Part shown: in pieces, positions 35,075-44,901 of the stretch
Layout of the letters: each line of letters begins with the position of its first letter
Position numbering within the stretch: position 1 is the stretch's first letter
Assembly: GCA_947305255.1 (NCBI GenBank)
Contig: CAMZDE010000001.1
Location: forward strand, 32,043-96,042
Direction of reading: 5' to 3'
Length of the DNA: 64,000 bases
Source: an uncultured Alphaproteobacteria bacterium
GTDB lineage: Bacteria; Pseudomonadota; Alphaproteobacteria; Rs-D84
Program-made: the position numbers and the translations under genes
The notes under the pieces: model-generated
Told to the model about the DNA's origin: nothing
The model's input: only the letters and a program-made list of their open reading frames with translations
The model's database searches: none

Positions 35075-36043
35075 TTAATTCAGACCATTTATTAAATTTT
35101 GAATCCGATTCGAACTTTCTTCATCATTCAAAGCCATCGCGATTGCGAACGCAGATTCCAAATCGCTACGGGCTGCATCAACATTGCCCAAATTCAGATT
35201 CAACGCCGCAGATTTTTCAAAATAAGACATCGCACTACTGGATTGCGCTTCGCGGTCTTCCTGACTTGGCGCAGCCTGAATTTGTTCAGATATCACGCGT
35301 ATCGCCGACGTATAATCATTGATTGCATTTTGATATTCACCCAACGCAGTGTACGCTTCGGCACGTTCTGCATAAACATTCGAAGAAATGCTGCCTTCGT
35401 CACGCGCCAAAGAATTAGTATAATCCGCAACTGCACCCTGCCAGTTTTTCAACCACAAATTCAATTGTCCGCGTTTTGCATATAAATTGCGCATAGACAA
35501 CACATCAGACGGTTTCATCGATTGTGCCGCCAACGCATTATTAATATCATTCAGCGCAGAATCATAATTTTCAAGACGCATATTCAACAATGCACGATCA
35601 TAAAACGCGACCGCATTCATGCCATCAATTTCAATCGCCGAATTAAAATCTTCCAACGCTTTTTGATAATCGCCCATCTGAAGATACATTTCACCACGCA
35701 ATGTCAAACTATCCGATGTTGCATTCGCATCAATCGCAACACTTAAATCAGAGATAGCCTCTTCCATATTTCCCGCGGCCAACTTTTCCTTAGCGGCGTC
35801 CATATAATCATTATGTTGCATTAATTTTTCTTCGACAATGTCAACACGGTTTCTTGATGGGTGCAAAAATTCATGACTGCGTCCCAAAATATAAAACGTC
35901 GCCGCGATAAAGAACAAGATAATGAACCAATACACATAAATTGTCCACGACCATACACCGCCGGTACAGCAAGTTTCTTTGTCGTACGATTTCTTCAAAG
36001 GTGCGACATTTCTGGTTTTTTTCGTGGTTTTTGTTTTTTTCAT
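35075..36043 (-). CDS. TPR-repeat membrane-anchored protein
   Basis: The 322-residue protein has a basic N-terminal tail, one membrane segment near residues 33-50 and several TPR units in the periplasmic or cytoplasmic part (for example GNMEEAISDLSVAIDANAT, GDYQKALEDFNSAIEIDGM, GEYQNAINDYTSAIRVI). TPR arrays bind partner proteins. No specific partner is indicated. AAGGAGAGGG precedes the ATG. Confidence 0.8.
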   Translation of the reverse strand: MKKTKTTKKTRNVAPLKKSYDKETCCTGGVWSWTIYVYWFIILFFIAATFYILGRSHEFLHPSRNRVDIVEEKLMQHNDYMDAAKEKLAAGNMEEAISDLSVAIDANATSDSLTLRGEMYLQMGDYQKALEDFNSAIEIDGMNAVAFYDRALLNMRLENYDSALNDINNALAAQSMKPSDVLSMRNLYAKRGQLNLWLKNWQGAVADYTNSLARDEGSISSNVYAERAEAYTALGEYQNAINDYTSAIRVISEQIQAAPSQEDREAQSSSAMSYFEKSAALNLNLGNVDAARSDLESAFAIAMALNDEESSNRIQNLINGLN

Positions 36044-36076
36044 GATGGAATCTCCCTCTCCTTAGTTATTTCAATT

Positions 36077-36775
36077 TTAAAGATTTTTTACAATCCCGTC
36101 AATTGTTTTCTTATCAATTTCTATTATTTTTCCAACCCCCAAATTATTCAGTTTTATTTGACCATATTGAATACGATGCAACCCCACAATTGGCGATTTA
36201 ATAAATTTGAAAACTATTCTGATTTCGTTCTTTTTTCCTTCTGTCACAGTGACGCGCAAATTATTTTTATCAATAACCTTTATATCCATCGGGCGATATT
36301 TTATTCCATCTATTGTGACGCCCCGACGCGCAATATCTAACCCTTTTTCCGAAAAAGAATTTACCGTCGCAATATAAGTTCGCGGAATATGATTTTGTGG
36401 CAAAGACATCTTGCGCGCAAAATTACCATTATTAGTCAACAACAATAATCCACTGGTTTTAAAATCTAATCGCCCAATATATCGCAAATTAGCATACTTT
36501 TTATCCAACACATCATATATTGTTCGACGCCCCATCGGATCAAACGTTGTCGTCATAGTATTTATAGGCTTATGAAACATATATAATTTTATATCATCTG
36601 GTTTTTGTATTTTTGCACCATCTATATATATGTCATCATCTTCATCTACAAAAAACACAGGCGTAACAACCGGAGTTCCATTAACAACGACCGCACCCGA
36701 TAATATCAAATCTTCTGCCTTGCGACGCGACGCATATCCTGAATCTGCGATAAATTTTGCCAAACGTTCCTTCAT
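36077..36775 (-). CDS. Pseudouridine synthase of the RsuA/RluB family
   Basis: The 232-residue protein has an N-terminal S4 RNA-binding domain (RLAKFIADSGYASRRKAEDL), then the catalytic motif GRLDFKTSGLLLLTNNG with the essential aspartate, and EGKKNEIRIVFKFI near the C-terminus. The S4 start and motif order fit RluB-like enzymes acting on 23S rRNA, but RsuA-type specificity is not excluded. It overlaps rsmE by 4 bp. Confidence 0.87.
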   Translation of the reverse strand: MKERLAKFIADSGYASRRKAEDLILSGAVVVNGTPVVTPVFFVDEDDDIYIDGAKIQKPDDIKLYMFHKPINTMTTTFDPMGRRTIYDVLDKKYANLRYIGRLDFKTSGLLLLTNNGNFARKMSLPQNHIPRTYIATVNSFSEKGLDIARRGVTIDGIKYRPMDIKVIDKNNLRVTVTEGKKNEIRIVFKFIKSPIVGLHRIQYGQIKLNNLGVGKIIEIDKKTIDGIVKNL

Positions 36776-37431
36776 TTATTCAAAACCTTTGCTATTGCGA
36801 CAACCGCCGCAGTTTCTGCACGCAACACTGTTTTCCCCAACGAAATACCAATTGCGCCCGATTTATCAATTTTTTCAAATTCAGAATCTGAAAAGCCACC
36901 CTCTGGCCCAATTAAAACCTTTGAAACATTTTTATAATCGCCGTCAACATCTTTCCCATGGGCGGCGCGTTCATCGGCAACAATAACACCCTGCAAATCC
37001 AAATCATCAAATTTAATAGGTTCCAATAATTGCGGAACACTATTGCGATTTGATTGTTCGGCGGCCTCTACTACAATCTTCTTCATACGCGCCCAATTTA
37101 CATGATGTGCAACCGTACGTTGTGTCACAACAGGCTGTAATACCGCAACCCCCATCTGTGTCGCCATATTCAATAAATCTTCGATTTTTTTAATCGGCGC
37201 GAAACAAAGCGTCAAATCATTAGACGGATCAACATGTTCTGTTTTTTTACCTATTATAATATACCTATCATCGTATGATAATTCCGCCCTATATTCATCA
37301 CCGTTATTAAAAACCAAACAATCGCTTTGGCGCATAACGCGACGCAAATAATGAACAATATCTTTATCCACAGCAAATTTTTTATTTGCCCCTAAATCTT
37401 GGTCTAAAAAAATTCTTGGTATATTTTGCAT
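36772..37431 (-). CDS. rsmE: 16S rRNA (uracil-1498-N3)-methyltransferase RsmE
   Basis: The 219-residue SPOUT-family protein has the PUA-like N-terminus with HYLRRVMRQSDCL, a central CFAPIKKIEDLLNMATQMGV and the knot motif LIGPEGGFSDSEF followed by ISLGKTVLRAETA. These are the RsmE signatures. It is coupled to the downstream pseudouridine synthase gene, giving a small rRNA-modification operon. Confidence 0.93.
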   Translation of the reverse strand: MQNIPRIFLDQDLGANKKFAVDKDIVHYLRRVMRQSDCLVFNNGDEYRAELSYDDRYIIIGKKTEHVDPSNDLTLCFAPIKKIEDLLNMATQMGVAVLQPVVTQRTVAHHVNWARMKKIVVEAAEQSNRNSVPQLLEPIKFDDLDLQGVIVADERAAHGKDVDGDYKNVSKVLIGPEGGFSDSEFEKIDKSGAIGISLGKTVLRAETAAVVAIAKVLNK

Positions 37432-37483
37432 TTTTTTAATCTTTGGCTATAAAAAGGTTCCTTTTTGTGATATAATACCAGTC

Positions 37484-39742
37484 ATGGCAAGAAAGTTCAA
37501 CATTTTCTCTAGTTCTGATTCGGGCAAAGGATTAAAAATATTTGAATCCAGCGCATACAAAGAACACGAACAAACCCCATTGGCGCGAAAATTCTGGGAA
37601 TTGCGTTATGATGTCATTTTATGGTTAATATGCGCATTGGCATTTGCATTATCTTTCATTGTTGAACACATATGGCGATATGGTTGGGGGCCGGCCACAG
37701 AACATTGGATAAATATATACACGCGCAATATGTTGATGACGGGTGGTTTTTCAGTAATCGCTGAAATTCCATATTGGATATCACGAACATTTATGCATCC
37801 TGATTACGCCTGCATTACACCGTTGTTCCCAATTATTGCATACTATTTTTTATCAGATGATAATTTCAAAAGCGAATTCAACCCGCATAGCAAAGATAGA
37901 TACGACGAAAAATCTTCGCGCAAGGCAACTGTGGACGACATCAAAAAAATGGCCAAAGACCATAATAACAAAGAAGGCCTATTCAAAGGTTTTATGATGG
38001 TGTTGGGATATTTTAAATACAAAGGCAAAGATACCCCGTTAATGTTTGACGAACCATTATCTGCATTGTGCGTTGCGCCTCCGGGGACTGGTAAAACAAC
38101 AGGCGTAATCGTTCCAACTATTTTGGATTGCGATACTGTTTCAATGATTATTAACGACCCGAAACCAGAATTAAAACAAATCACGTCTGGATATCGTTCA
38201 ACGATTGGGCCTGTGTTTATTATGAATTGGGCGGGTCAAGACGAACCTGAACGCGGCATATATTATCCATCTTGGAATCCATTGTCGCCTGAACACGTTC
38301 CGTATAACCCCGAACAACGTGATTTGTACATTGATGCAATCTGTAAAGTTTTGATTCAAGATACAGTCCAAGATCCGCACTGGGGAAACACTGGTCGTGC
38401 CGGTTTGGCCGGATTAATCCACTTCATTGTGTCCAAGGTAGAACGAGCCAAAGCAGATGATTATTTTTACGCCCGCATAAATAATGGCACACTAAACAAA
38501 GATGATGCCGCCGTATTGGGTGATTATTATTTATCTATGATGAATGACCCGAATGCATACGCTGCATATTCCCTATTACAAAAAAGCGAATTAAACGCGA
38601 TGAATTACGTCCACGTCGGAACATGGGCGCACATACCCGACGCATGGCGTGGCAGAGAGGCTTCACTTTCCATGATTCTTGATTGGATTACGGCCAGCCA
38701 AGTTGACATCGCCGACCAAATGGCCGAACGTCGTCGTCAGGGCGACCAAATGGTTATGATGGCCGACCCAATGAAAGATTTATTATTGAACGCCGTCGAA
38801 GAAGCGCGCCGTTTTTCATACGCACACCGATCTGTTTCTGAATTAACCCAATTGGCAAATACGCCTGAAAAAGAACGTGGTTCTATATTATCAACAATGA
38901 TGGAAGGTTTGGCAATATTCCGTAATGCCGCTGTCCGCAATCGCACCAGCCATTCTGACTTTCACTTTGCCGACCTGCGCGGATTAAAAGACCCACGTGA
39001 CGGCAAAATCAAACCAGTCAGCGTATATTTATCTGTGAATCTGGTTGATGCCCAAGCGGTCAACCCAATCACGGCAATATTCATTGAATTGATGTCCAGT
39101 TATTTATTATCACACACACCAAACACATTGGTTGATGGGCAACGCGTTGGACCGTACGCTGTGTTGTTTGCATTGGACGAAATGCCAAAAATGCAAAAGT
39201 TAGACGCTGTTATCCAAGGCCCTGATTTAGGGCGCGGATGCAAAGTATCGTATTTAATCATCGGCCAAGACATTCACCAAATCCGCGAAAAATACGGCGA
39301 AGACGCCGCATCAACAATTATATCAACGACCGCTGCAAAAATCGTATTGCGCCAAAACGATCCCGAAACCGCCAGTCGCTTTGCCAACATGATGGGATTA
39401 AAGAAAACTAAAAAAGTAGAGGTCAAAGACGGCAAAGAAATCGAAACACCAAAAGAAGAACCCCTTTATACCGAAATGGATATTATGAAATTACCGGCCG
39501 ACAAACAGTTGGTTATCTATCAAGGTTGGTATCATCGCCCAATCGAAGCGACCAACATACAATATTATCTGAACAAAACACCGGTGCAAAAAAGATTGAT
39601 GGAAAAGATAGCAATGGGCGAAACGTCCCCTCTGCCTGAATTTTTAATTCCGTCGCACCATGCAATTATGGGATATGACGGGGTGCCGCGCGTTTATAAT
39701 CCGCAAACCAAAGAAATTAAAATATTAGAACCGCTGAAATAA
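37484..39742 (+). CDS. Type IV secretion coupling protein (VirD4/TraG family)
   Basis: The 752-residue protein has N-terminal membrane segments (residues 40-60 and around 80-130), Walker A APPGTGKTTGVIVP near 205, a PSWNPLSP and NDPKPEL context typical of VirD4/TraG, and Walker B VLFALDEMPKM near 560. Such ATPases deliver substrates to type IV secretion systems. No other VirB or Dot/Icm gene is identifiable in the window, so its machine is either elsewhere or missing. Two lipoprotein genes follow in the same direction. Confidence 0.85.
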   Translation: MARKFNIFSSSDSGKGLKIFESSAYKEHEQTPLARKFWELRYDVILWLICALAFALSFIVEHIWRYGWGPATEHWINIYTRNMLMTGGFSVIAEIPYWISRTFMHPDYACITPLFPIIAYYFLSDDNFKSEFNPHSKDRYDEKSSRKATVDDIKKMAKDHNNKEGLFKGFMMVLGYFKYKGKDTPLMFDEPLSALCVAPPGTGKTTGVIVPTILDCDTVSMIINDPKPELKQITSGYRSTIGPVFIMNWAGQDEPERGIYYPSWNPLSPEHVPYNPEQRDLYIDAICKVLIQDTVQDPHWGNTGRAGLAGLIHFIVSKVERAKADDYFYARINNGTLNKDDAAVLGDYYLSMMNDPNAYAAYSLLQKSELNAMNYVHVGTWAHIPDAWRGREASLSMILDWITASQVDIADQMAERRRQGDQMVMMADPMKDLLLNAVEEARRFSYAHRSVSELTQLANTPEKERGSILSTMMEGLAIFRNAAVRNRTSHSDFHFADLRGLKDPRDGKIKPVSVYLSVNLVDAQAVNPITAIFIELMSSYLLSHTPNTLVDGQRVGPYAVLFALDEMPKMQKLDAVIQGPDLGRGCKVSYLIIGQDIHQIREKYGEDAASTIISTTAAKIVLRQNDPETASRFANMMGLKKTKKVEVKDGKEIETPKEEPLYTEMDIMKLPADKQLVIYQGWYHRPIEATNIQYYLNKTPVQKRLMEKIAMGETSPLPEFLIPSHHAIMGYDGVPRVYNPQTKEIKILEPLK

Positions 39743-39744
39743 TA

Positions 39745-40971
39745 ATGCGTAAAATTATCCTGATTTGTTTTTTGTTTTTGACTGCTTGCGCGTCAACAAT
39801 GATGTCACATCTGGACGGCGTGCAATCCGATTTTGCAACCGGAAATTATGAAAACATAACCAAAGACAAAAATATCCAAGACGCAAACAATCTTGATTTA
39901 TTGATTGATGCAACCGCCCTATTTCACGAAAATAAATTCCAAGAATCAGACGCCGCTTTTGAAGAATTCAACAAAAGAAATATATCTGAAACATCATCGT
40001 CTATATCACGCGAAACCGCAACATTATTATTTGGCGGTGGCGTTAATTCATATAAACCATATATGATGGATTCATTGTTTGTATCGTATTACCAGATTTG
40101 GGATTTGTTGGCATTACGTGATTGGTCAAATGCGCGCGTTGTGATAAACCAATCATATGAACGCCAAAAAAATATGTCTATTGAATATAAAAAATTAATA
40201 GAAGAAAACAAAAGCGAATTGGCAAACCATTCGGAATTAACCGATAAATTAAACGAAAACAATTCTGAATGGGCGGCATTTACAGATATAATGAACCCGG
40301 CATTGATGTATCTGTCTGGAATTTATTTTTTGAACGACGGCGATTTCGCAACGGCTGAAACATACCTTAAACGCGCGAACGGTATGATGCAAAATAATAC
40401 GTTTATCAAAAAAGATTTAGAATTTGCGCAAAAACATATTAAACCAAAAAACACAACATGGATTTTTTATGAATCAGGATTTGCACCACGCCTGCGCGAA
40501 GATAGTTTTGGTATATTTTTATTAAATGGCGGCTGGGTTGAATTCGCAATCTCTGAACCATATTTTGACGCCGCCACACAACAACCGCATGGCGCACAAA
40601 TATTGGCCGACGTCGATAAAATGTTTATGGCCGAATATAACGAATATCGTGTAAATGAAATTTTGCGCGCATACACTTCCACAGTGGCCAAAACCGCATT
40701 ACAAACCACAATGTATAATTCGGCATCTGATTCGGCACCATTGCTTGGGATATTGTCCAGCATTTACGCCGCATCATCATCGAACGCAGACGTTCGCACA
40801 TGGGCAACATTACCAAAAAATATATATGTTCGACGAATTGATACAAACAAAACAAACTTGAACGAATTAAATCTGGGTGATAATATAAACTCAGATTTGA
40901 ATGGAAATAATTTAATCTATGTCCGGTTGCACGATAAACCAACCGATATCAAGGTTATAAAATTAAAATAA
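39745..40971 (+). CDS. COG3014-type lipoprotein with TPR-like helical repeats
   Basis: The 408-residue protein has a lipoprotein signal (MRKIILICFLFLTAC), long alpha-helical repeats (YLSGIYFLNDGDFATAETYL is TPR-like) and a C-terminal region near WIFYESGFAPRLREDSFGI. It matches the pattern I associate with the uncharacterised COG3014 family, which commonly sits next to LpoB-type genes, as here. It begins 2 bp after the coupling-protein stop. A role in activating peptidoglycan synthesis is inferred from the neighbour only. Confidence 0.65.
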   Translation: MRKIILICFLFLTACASTMMSHLDGVQSDFATGNYENITKDKNIQDANNLDLLIDATALFHENKFQESDAAFEEFNKRNISETSSSISRETATLLFGGGVNSYKPYMMDSLFVSYYQIWDLLALRDWSNARVVINQSYERQKNMSIEYKKLIEENKSELANHSELTDKLNENNSEWAAFTDIMNPALMYLSGIYFLNDGDFATAETYLKRANGMMQNNTFIKKDLEFAQKHIKPKNTTWIFYESGFAPRLREDSFGIFLLNGGWVEFAISEPYFDAATQQPHGAQILADVDKMFMAEYNEYRVNEILRAYTSTVAKTALQTTMYNSASDSAPLLGILSSIYAASSSNADVRTWATLPKNIYVRRIDTNKTNLNELNLGDNINSDLNGNNLIYVRLHDKPTDIKVIKLK

Positions 40972-40990
40972 ACCAAAGGAGAAATAACAT

Positions 40991-41596
40991 ATGAAAAAAA
41001 TGATACCGATTATCCTTTGTCTGGCATTGGCGGCATGTGCCGAACCACGCGTGATTGATTTGAACGATTCGAACGATGTCGCACGTATGCAAAACGTAAT
41101 GGAATTGGAATATCGCGATTGGACAAACACCGCAGAAAAGATGACCACATCTATGTTGGACAGTGGCGCATTCAAAAAAGTCAAAGATCCAATCATCGCG
41201 ATTGGCGACATTAAAAACGATACCGCACAACGATTCGATACCGATATATTGACCAAGAAAATACGTACAACATTATTGAAATCTGGGCATGCACAAATCG
41301 CGGCGAATTATAGCGGCAACGACGCAAACGCGACCAAGGTTCGTGAATTACGTGGCGATTCGGAATACGACCAATCAACAATCGCAAAAACTGGAACATT
41401 GATTGCGCCAAATATGTCATTATCTGGGAAGATGTTGCAACGTAATATGAAATTAGAATCCGGATGGTTTTCATCAATCGACACCCGTGTTGAATATTAC
41501 CTGCAATTGACATTGACCGATTTAAAGACGGGTTTATCAGTATGGGAAGACGAACAACCAATTATCAAAGAAGGCGATCACGCCCCAACCTGGTAA
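40991..41596 (+). CDS. Penicillin-binding protein activator LpoB-like lipoprotein
   Basis: The 201-residue lipoprotein has a signal with lipobox ALAAC, a central IIAIGDIKNDTAQRFDTDIL strand-helix unit and a DTRVEYYLQLTLTDLKTGLSVWEDEQ C-terminus, which is the LpoB (PF13036) pattern. In E. coli LpoB activates PBP1b from the outer membrane. AAGGAG precedes the ATG. A bidirectional terminator follows 24 bp later. Confidence 0.78.
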   Translation: MKKMIPIILCLALAACAEPRVIDLNDSNDVARMQNVMELEYRDWTNTAEKMTTSMLDSGAFKKVKDPIIAIGDIKNDTAQRFDTDILTKKIRTTLLKSGHAQIAANYSGNDANATKVRELRGDSEYDQSTIAKTGTLIAPNMSLSGKMLQRNMKLESGWFSSIDTRVEYYLQLTLTDLKTGLSVWEDEQPIIKEGDHAPTW

Positions 41597-41613
41597 AGAT
41601 AAAAAATATTGTA

Positions 41614-41650
41614 AAAAAACACCGCCGAATCGAATCGGCGGTGTTTTTTT
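41614..41650. terminator. Bidirectional terminator between lpoB-like gene and leader-family copy 2
   Basis: CACCGCCGA (41620-41628) pairs with TCGGCGGTG (41635-41643), followed by T7 on the plus strand and preceded by A6. The stem closely resembles the one beside family copy 1. Confidence 0.88.
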
Positions 41651-41658
41651 CAAACGAA

Positions 41659-42186
41659 TCAGTTTTGAGCTAATGGCACAAACCCAACCGTCGTCGTATC
41701 ATTATCATCCCACGTCGTGTAAATTTCAACACCACGCCCACTAACATATGTTTGAATACCCGATGCCACGCCTCGTAAGGTCACTAATTGATCATCAAAC
41801 TCACCAAAAATATCTGTCAAAGACGAACCCGAATTAATTTCCTGCATAAGGTCACCAAAGCTTTCCTCACCATACACCTCTGGATCAATATGAACACCGT
41901 CATCAACATTCATTAACACATGTTGTTTAGTAGCTTCCACACTGTTCAAACCTGCGATTGCGCTATTGTATGCACCCTTAACATATGCGGTTGTGGCGAT
42001 ATGTTCTTGGTCGGCAGTGTCTATATTCACACGACCATATGGCGCCTCTGCACCTGTTATCGGTGCCGGGTGATTTGCATCCGCACTTAATGGCGCCGTG
42101 TACATATTCCCCGATATATTTTCCGCATTTGCCGCAAATGGCAATGCGGCGATTATTGCAATTGATGCAATTCGTTTTATGTTCAT
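41659..42186 (-). CDS. Secreted protein of the leader-RNA-associated family, copy 2
   Basis: The 175-residue protein has a signal peptide (MNIKRIASIAIIAALPFAANA) and the family's conserved front (ENISGNMYTAPL, then DQEHIATTAYVKGAYN) and back (RGVEIYTTWDDND). The middle third is different from copy 1 and is acidic and glycine/serine-rich (SSLTDIFGEFDDQL). GAGAGG precedes the ATG. The promoter and structured leader RNA upstream match copies 1 and 3. Function is unknown. Confidence 0.78.
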   Translation of the reverse strand: MNIKRIASIAIIAALPFAANAENISGNMYTAPLSADANHPAPITGAEAPYGRVNIDTADQEHIATTAYVKGAYNSAIAGLNSVEATKQHVLMNVDDGVHIDPEVYGEESFGDLMQEINSGSSLTDIFGEFDDQLVTLRGVASGIQTYVSGRGVEIYTTWDDNDTTTVGFVPLAQN

Positions 42187-42251
42187 GATTTTTCCCTCTC
42201 ATAGCTTTTTCATACCGGCCAATATCCCATTGGCGATATGATGTTGTTAAT

Positions 42252-42436
42252 AGCGAACAACCGCCTTGTTTAAGGGCGGTTGGAGGTTCAGAACAATTCA
42301 AAACGAAATTGTGTGCCTTATTCTTTATATTCGGCGACCCTCCAACCCTTATACCAGTTGGAGATTTGTTTAACGTCCATCCATAGACGCGTTTTGAAAC
42401 GGGTTCTGATACCCCATCAATGGAACACCCATCGAC
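42252..42436 (-). ncRNA. Structured 5' leader RNA, copy 2
   Basis: This is the most diverged of the three leaders and the most informative. P1 is 42416-42423 with 42428-42436. P2 is TCAGAAC 42288-42294 with GTTCTGA 42403-42409. P3 is changed from GCCC/GGGC to ACCC/GGGT in RNA. P4 is CTCCAAC/GTTGGAG near 42340-42363. The P5 loop 42299-42306 pairs with 42390-42396. The 3' hairpin AACCGCC (42259-42265)/GGCGGTT (42275-42281) lacks a good U-run here. Helices other than the P4 and terminator stems carry base changes on both strands relative to copies 1 and 3. Confidence 0.82.
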
Positions 42437-42443
42437 ATAGATT

Positions 42444-42472
42444 ATATTATCAAAAAAGTCACTTTATTGCAA
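42444..42472 (-). promoter_or_regulatory. Promoter of leader copy 2
   Basis: TTGCAA (42467-42472) and TAATAT (42444-42449) on the minus strand, 17 bp apart, directly before the leader RNA. Confidence 0.75.
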
Positions 42473-42490
42473 ACGATATTTTTATCGTCC

Positions 42491-43255
42491 CTATTTCACA
42501 AAATCGATTATGGAACCGAACAGGACTGCGAAAAAGAAACACACACTGCCCCCGATAACGAACAGATGCCACAATGCATGCGCAAATTTCATTTTACGCC
42601 ATAAATAAAATATCACACCGACAGAATACGACAATCCACCCGCCAATATAAACCACATTCCGCGCGCAGATATAGTCTTTATCATCGCCGGCAAAATCCA
42701 TAGCAACGCCCAACCCATTATCAGATATAACGCAACCATCCATTTAGGTTGTCTGCGTGGGCTGATTATTTTCATAACCGCGCCAAAAATCACAATGGAC
42801 CACAACAAACCGAACATAGTCCACCCCAACCCGACATATCCGCCATGAACCAAATTAACCAACAAAAATGGCGTATATGTGCCGGCGATTAACGCATATA
42901 TTGCGATTGAATCCCAAACTTCGAAAAAACATTCGCTTTTGTCACCAATCGAAACGTGACACATTGTCGAACCAAAATATAGCGAAAACATTGTCGCCCC
43001 GAATATAGAACACGCAACAATCGCCCATGGATTTTTATGGACCACTGCAAACGCGACCAACAAACACAATGCCGCAATCGCCAAACCAATACCAATACCG
43101 TGGGTTAAAATATTTAACGTCTCTTCTGCACGGGTTGAACGACGTTCCCAGCGGAACAAACCTGTCGCCTGCAACACACGCAACAAACGATTTGCATGTT
43201 TATTATGTTTAACCGCACGCAGTTTTTGTTTTACTAATTTTTTACTTTTTACCAT
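42491..43255 (-). CDS. Hemolysin III / PAQR-family membrane protein
   Basis: The 254-residue protein has a basic N-terminal tail and seven membrane segments with the family's metal-site residues: NILTHGIGIGLAI, STMCHVSIGD, and HALWHLFVIGG at the C-terminal end. The family is widespread (YqfA, HlyIII) and proposed to be a membrane hydrolase or sensor. A hemolytic role cannot be inferred. AAGGAAGGG precedes the ATG. Confidence 0.85.
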   Translation of the reverse strand: MVKSKKLVKQKLRAVKHNKHANRLLRVLQATGLFRWERRSTRAEETLNILTHGIGIGLAIAALCLLVAFAVVHKNPWAIVACSIFGATMFSLYFGSTMCHVSIGDKSECFFEVWDSIAIYALIAGTYTPFLLVNLVHGGYVGLGWTMFGLLWSIVIFGAVMKIISPRRQPKWMVALYLIMGWALLWILPAMIKTISARGMWFILAGGLSYSVGVIFYLWRKMKFAHALWHLFVIGGSVCFFFAVLFGSIIDFVK

Positions 43256-43281
43256 TTTTCCCTTCCTTTTGTTTTATCGCT

Positions 43282-44856
43282 TTATAAAATCATATTTATA
43301 CGTTCACGAACACGCGTATCCCCCATAACAGACATCAAAGAATACAAATCAGGCGTATTTGTGCGTCCCATCAATGCCACACGCAAATTCATCGCGATAT
43401 CCCCCGGTTTGATTTCTAATTTACCAGCAATTTCGACAATTTTATTCCACCATGTATCTTTGTCATCTGCCGCATTAAATGTAGCCAAAAATTCCTGCAA
43501 TGCATCCAGATTATATTCGTATTCTTTGTTCGGCGTGAACAAGAAATCCCAGAAAGGCGCGATTTCAGTCAGCGTCTGTTCCCACGTAATAAAATCTTTG
43601 CGAATGCGTTTTGGATTATCCCTTTCGATTGCCAACACAGATGTCAGATATTCCACATCTGCAACCTGACGTTTATTGTCATCATTTCCATATGCGTTTG
43701 CCCAATCGACAACATTTTTAACCAACACATGAACAGGCAATGTCGCAATATATTCTTTGGCCCACCATTCTAATTTTTTCATATCAAACAGCGCACCCGA
43801 CATCGGTATTTTTTTCGGTTTCATTTCATAATCCCAGAAAGTTTTTACCGTGCCTTTCATTTTTGCTTCTTCATACCCAGACGCCAAAATATTTCCCAAA
43901 TATTCAATCACTGCATCGGTCGGCCAACCATGTTCCATAAAGAACGCAACATTACATTCTGGATCTTTGCGCTTTGACATTTTACGCTGTTTTCCGGTTT
44001 CTGCATCGATTTTATCCAATGTTGATGTATGAATATAAAGCGGTGGTGTCCAACCCATTGTCCGGAACAATTGATAATGCAGCGGCAACGACGGCAACCA
44101 TTCTTCGCCACGGACAACGTGTGTAGTCCGCATAAAATGGTCATCAACCAAATGCGCAAAATGATACGTTGGCAAACCGTCATTTGATTTTATCAATACT
44201 AAATCTTCGTTATTTTCTGGAAAAGATATAGACCCCCGCACCGCGTCTTTGCAATAAATTCTATTATTCGGATTACCTGTTGAATACAAACGAATCGTCG
44301 GCACTTCGCCATTATCCAAATGTTTTATAATTTCATCTTCGGGGATATCACGGTCGCGCGCAAATTCGCCATATATACCAGTGGCGAAACCCGCCGCATT
44401 TTGCTTTGCGCGGATTTCTTCCATCTCTTCGGGTTTCAAAAAGCAAGGATATGCAAGACCGCGTTCCAACAAATATGCCGCCACAGAATGATAAATATCT
44501 TTGCGCATAGATTGATAATATGGACCATATTTTTCATCATTATTGTATGTTAGCCCAAAATTGCGCATCGCATTTTTAACAATTTCTACGGCACCTGACA
44601 CTTCGCGTTTTGTATCTGTATCTTCAATGCGTAACATAAAAACACCACCCGATTGTGACGCCAATTTATAGTCAATCAATGCACCATACAAATTTCCAAT
44701 GTGCATTAAACCGGTCGGACTGGGGGCGAAACGTGTCACCATTGCGCCATCTTCCAATTCGCGTGGCGGAAATTTAGCCTCTAAATCATCAATAGTATAT
44801 TTTGGTGCGCCGCCCAATACACGTACAATTAAATCTTTGGATAATCCATTACGCAT
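43282..44856 (-). CDS. gltX: Glutamyl-tRNA synthetase
   Basis: The 524-residue class I synthetase has TRFAPSPTGLMHIGNLYGALIDY with the HIGH-type motif, a GluRS-type LVDDHFMRTTHVVRGEEWLPS, and KMSKRKDPE as the KMSKS motif. Start 44856 follows AAGGAAC. A longer frame upstream lacks support. With GatCAB encoded at 7-11 kb, this enzyme could be the non-discriminating type that also charges tRNA-Gln. It is divergent from trmB, with 45 bp between starts. Confidence 0.94.
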   Translation of the reverse strand: MRNGLSKDLIVRVLGGAPKYTIDDLEAKFPPRELEDGAMVTRFAPSPTGLMHIGNLYGALIDYKLASQSGGVFMLRIEDTDTKREVSGAVEIVKNAMRNFGLTYNNDEKYGPYYQSMRKDIYHSVAAYLLERGLAYPCFLKPEEMEEIRAKQNAAGFATGIYGEFARDRDIPEDEIIKHLDNGEVPTIRLYSTGNPNNRIYCKDAVRGSISFPENNEDLVLIKSNDGLPTYHFAHLVDDHFMRTTHVVRGEEWLPSLPLHYQLFRTMGWTPPLYIHTSTLDKIDAETGKQRKMSKRKDPECNVAFFMEHGWPTDAVIEYLGNILASGYEEAKMKGTVKTFWDYEMKPKKIPMSGALFDMKKLEWWAKEYIATLPVHVLVKNVVDWANAYGNDDNKRQVADVEYLTSVLAIERDNPKRIRKDFITWEQTLTEIAPFWDFLFTPNKEYEYNLDALQEFLATFNAADDKDTWWNKIVEIAGKLEIKPGDIAMNLRVALMGRTNTPDLYSLMSVMGDTRVRERINMIL

Positions 44857-44901
44857 TTTTTGTTCCTTGTTTTTATAACAAAGAGATTCTATACTAAATA
44901 T

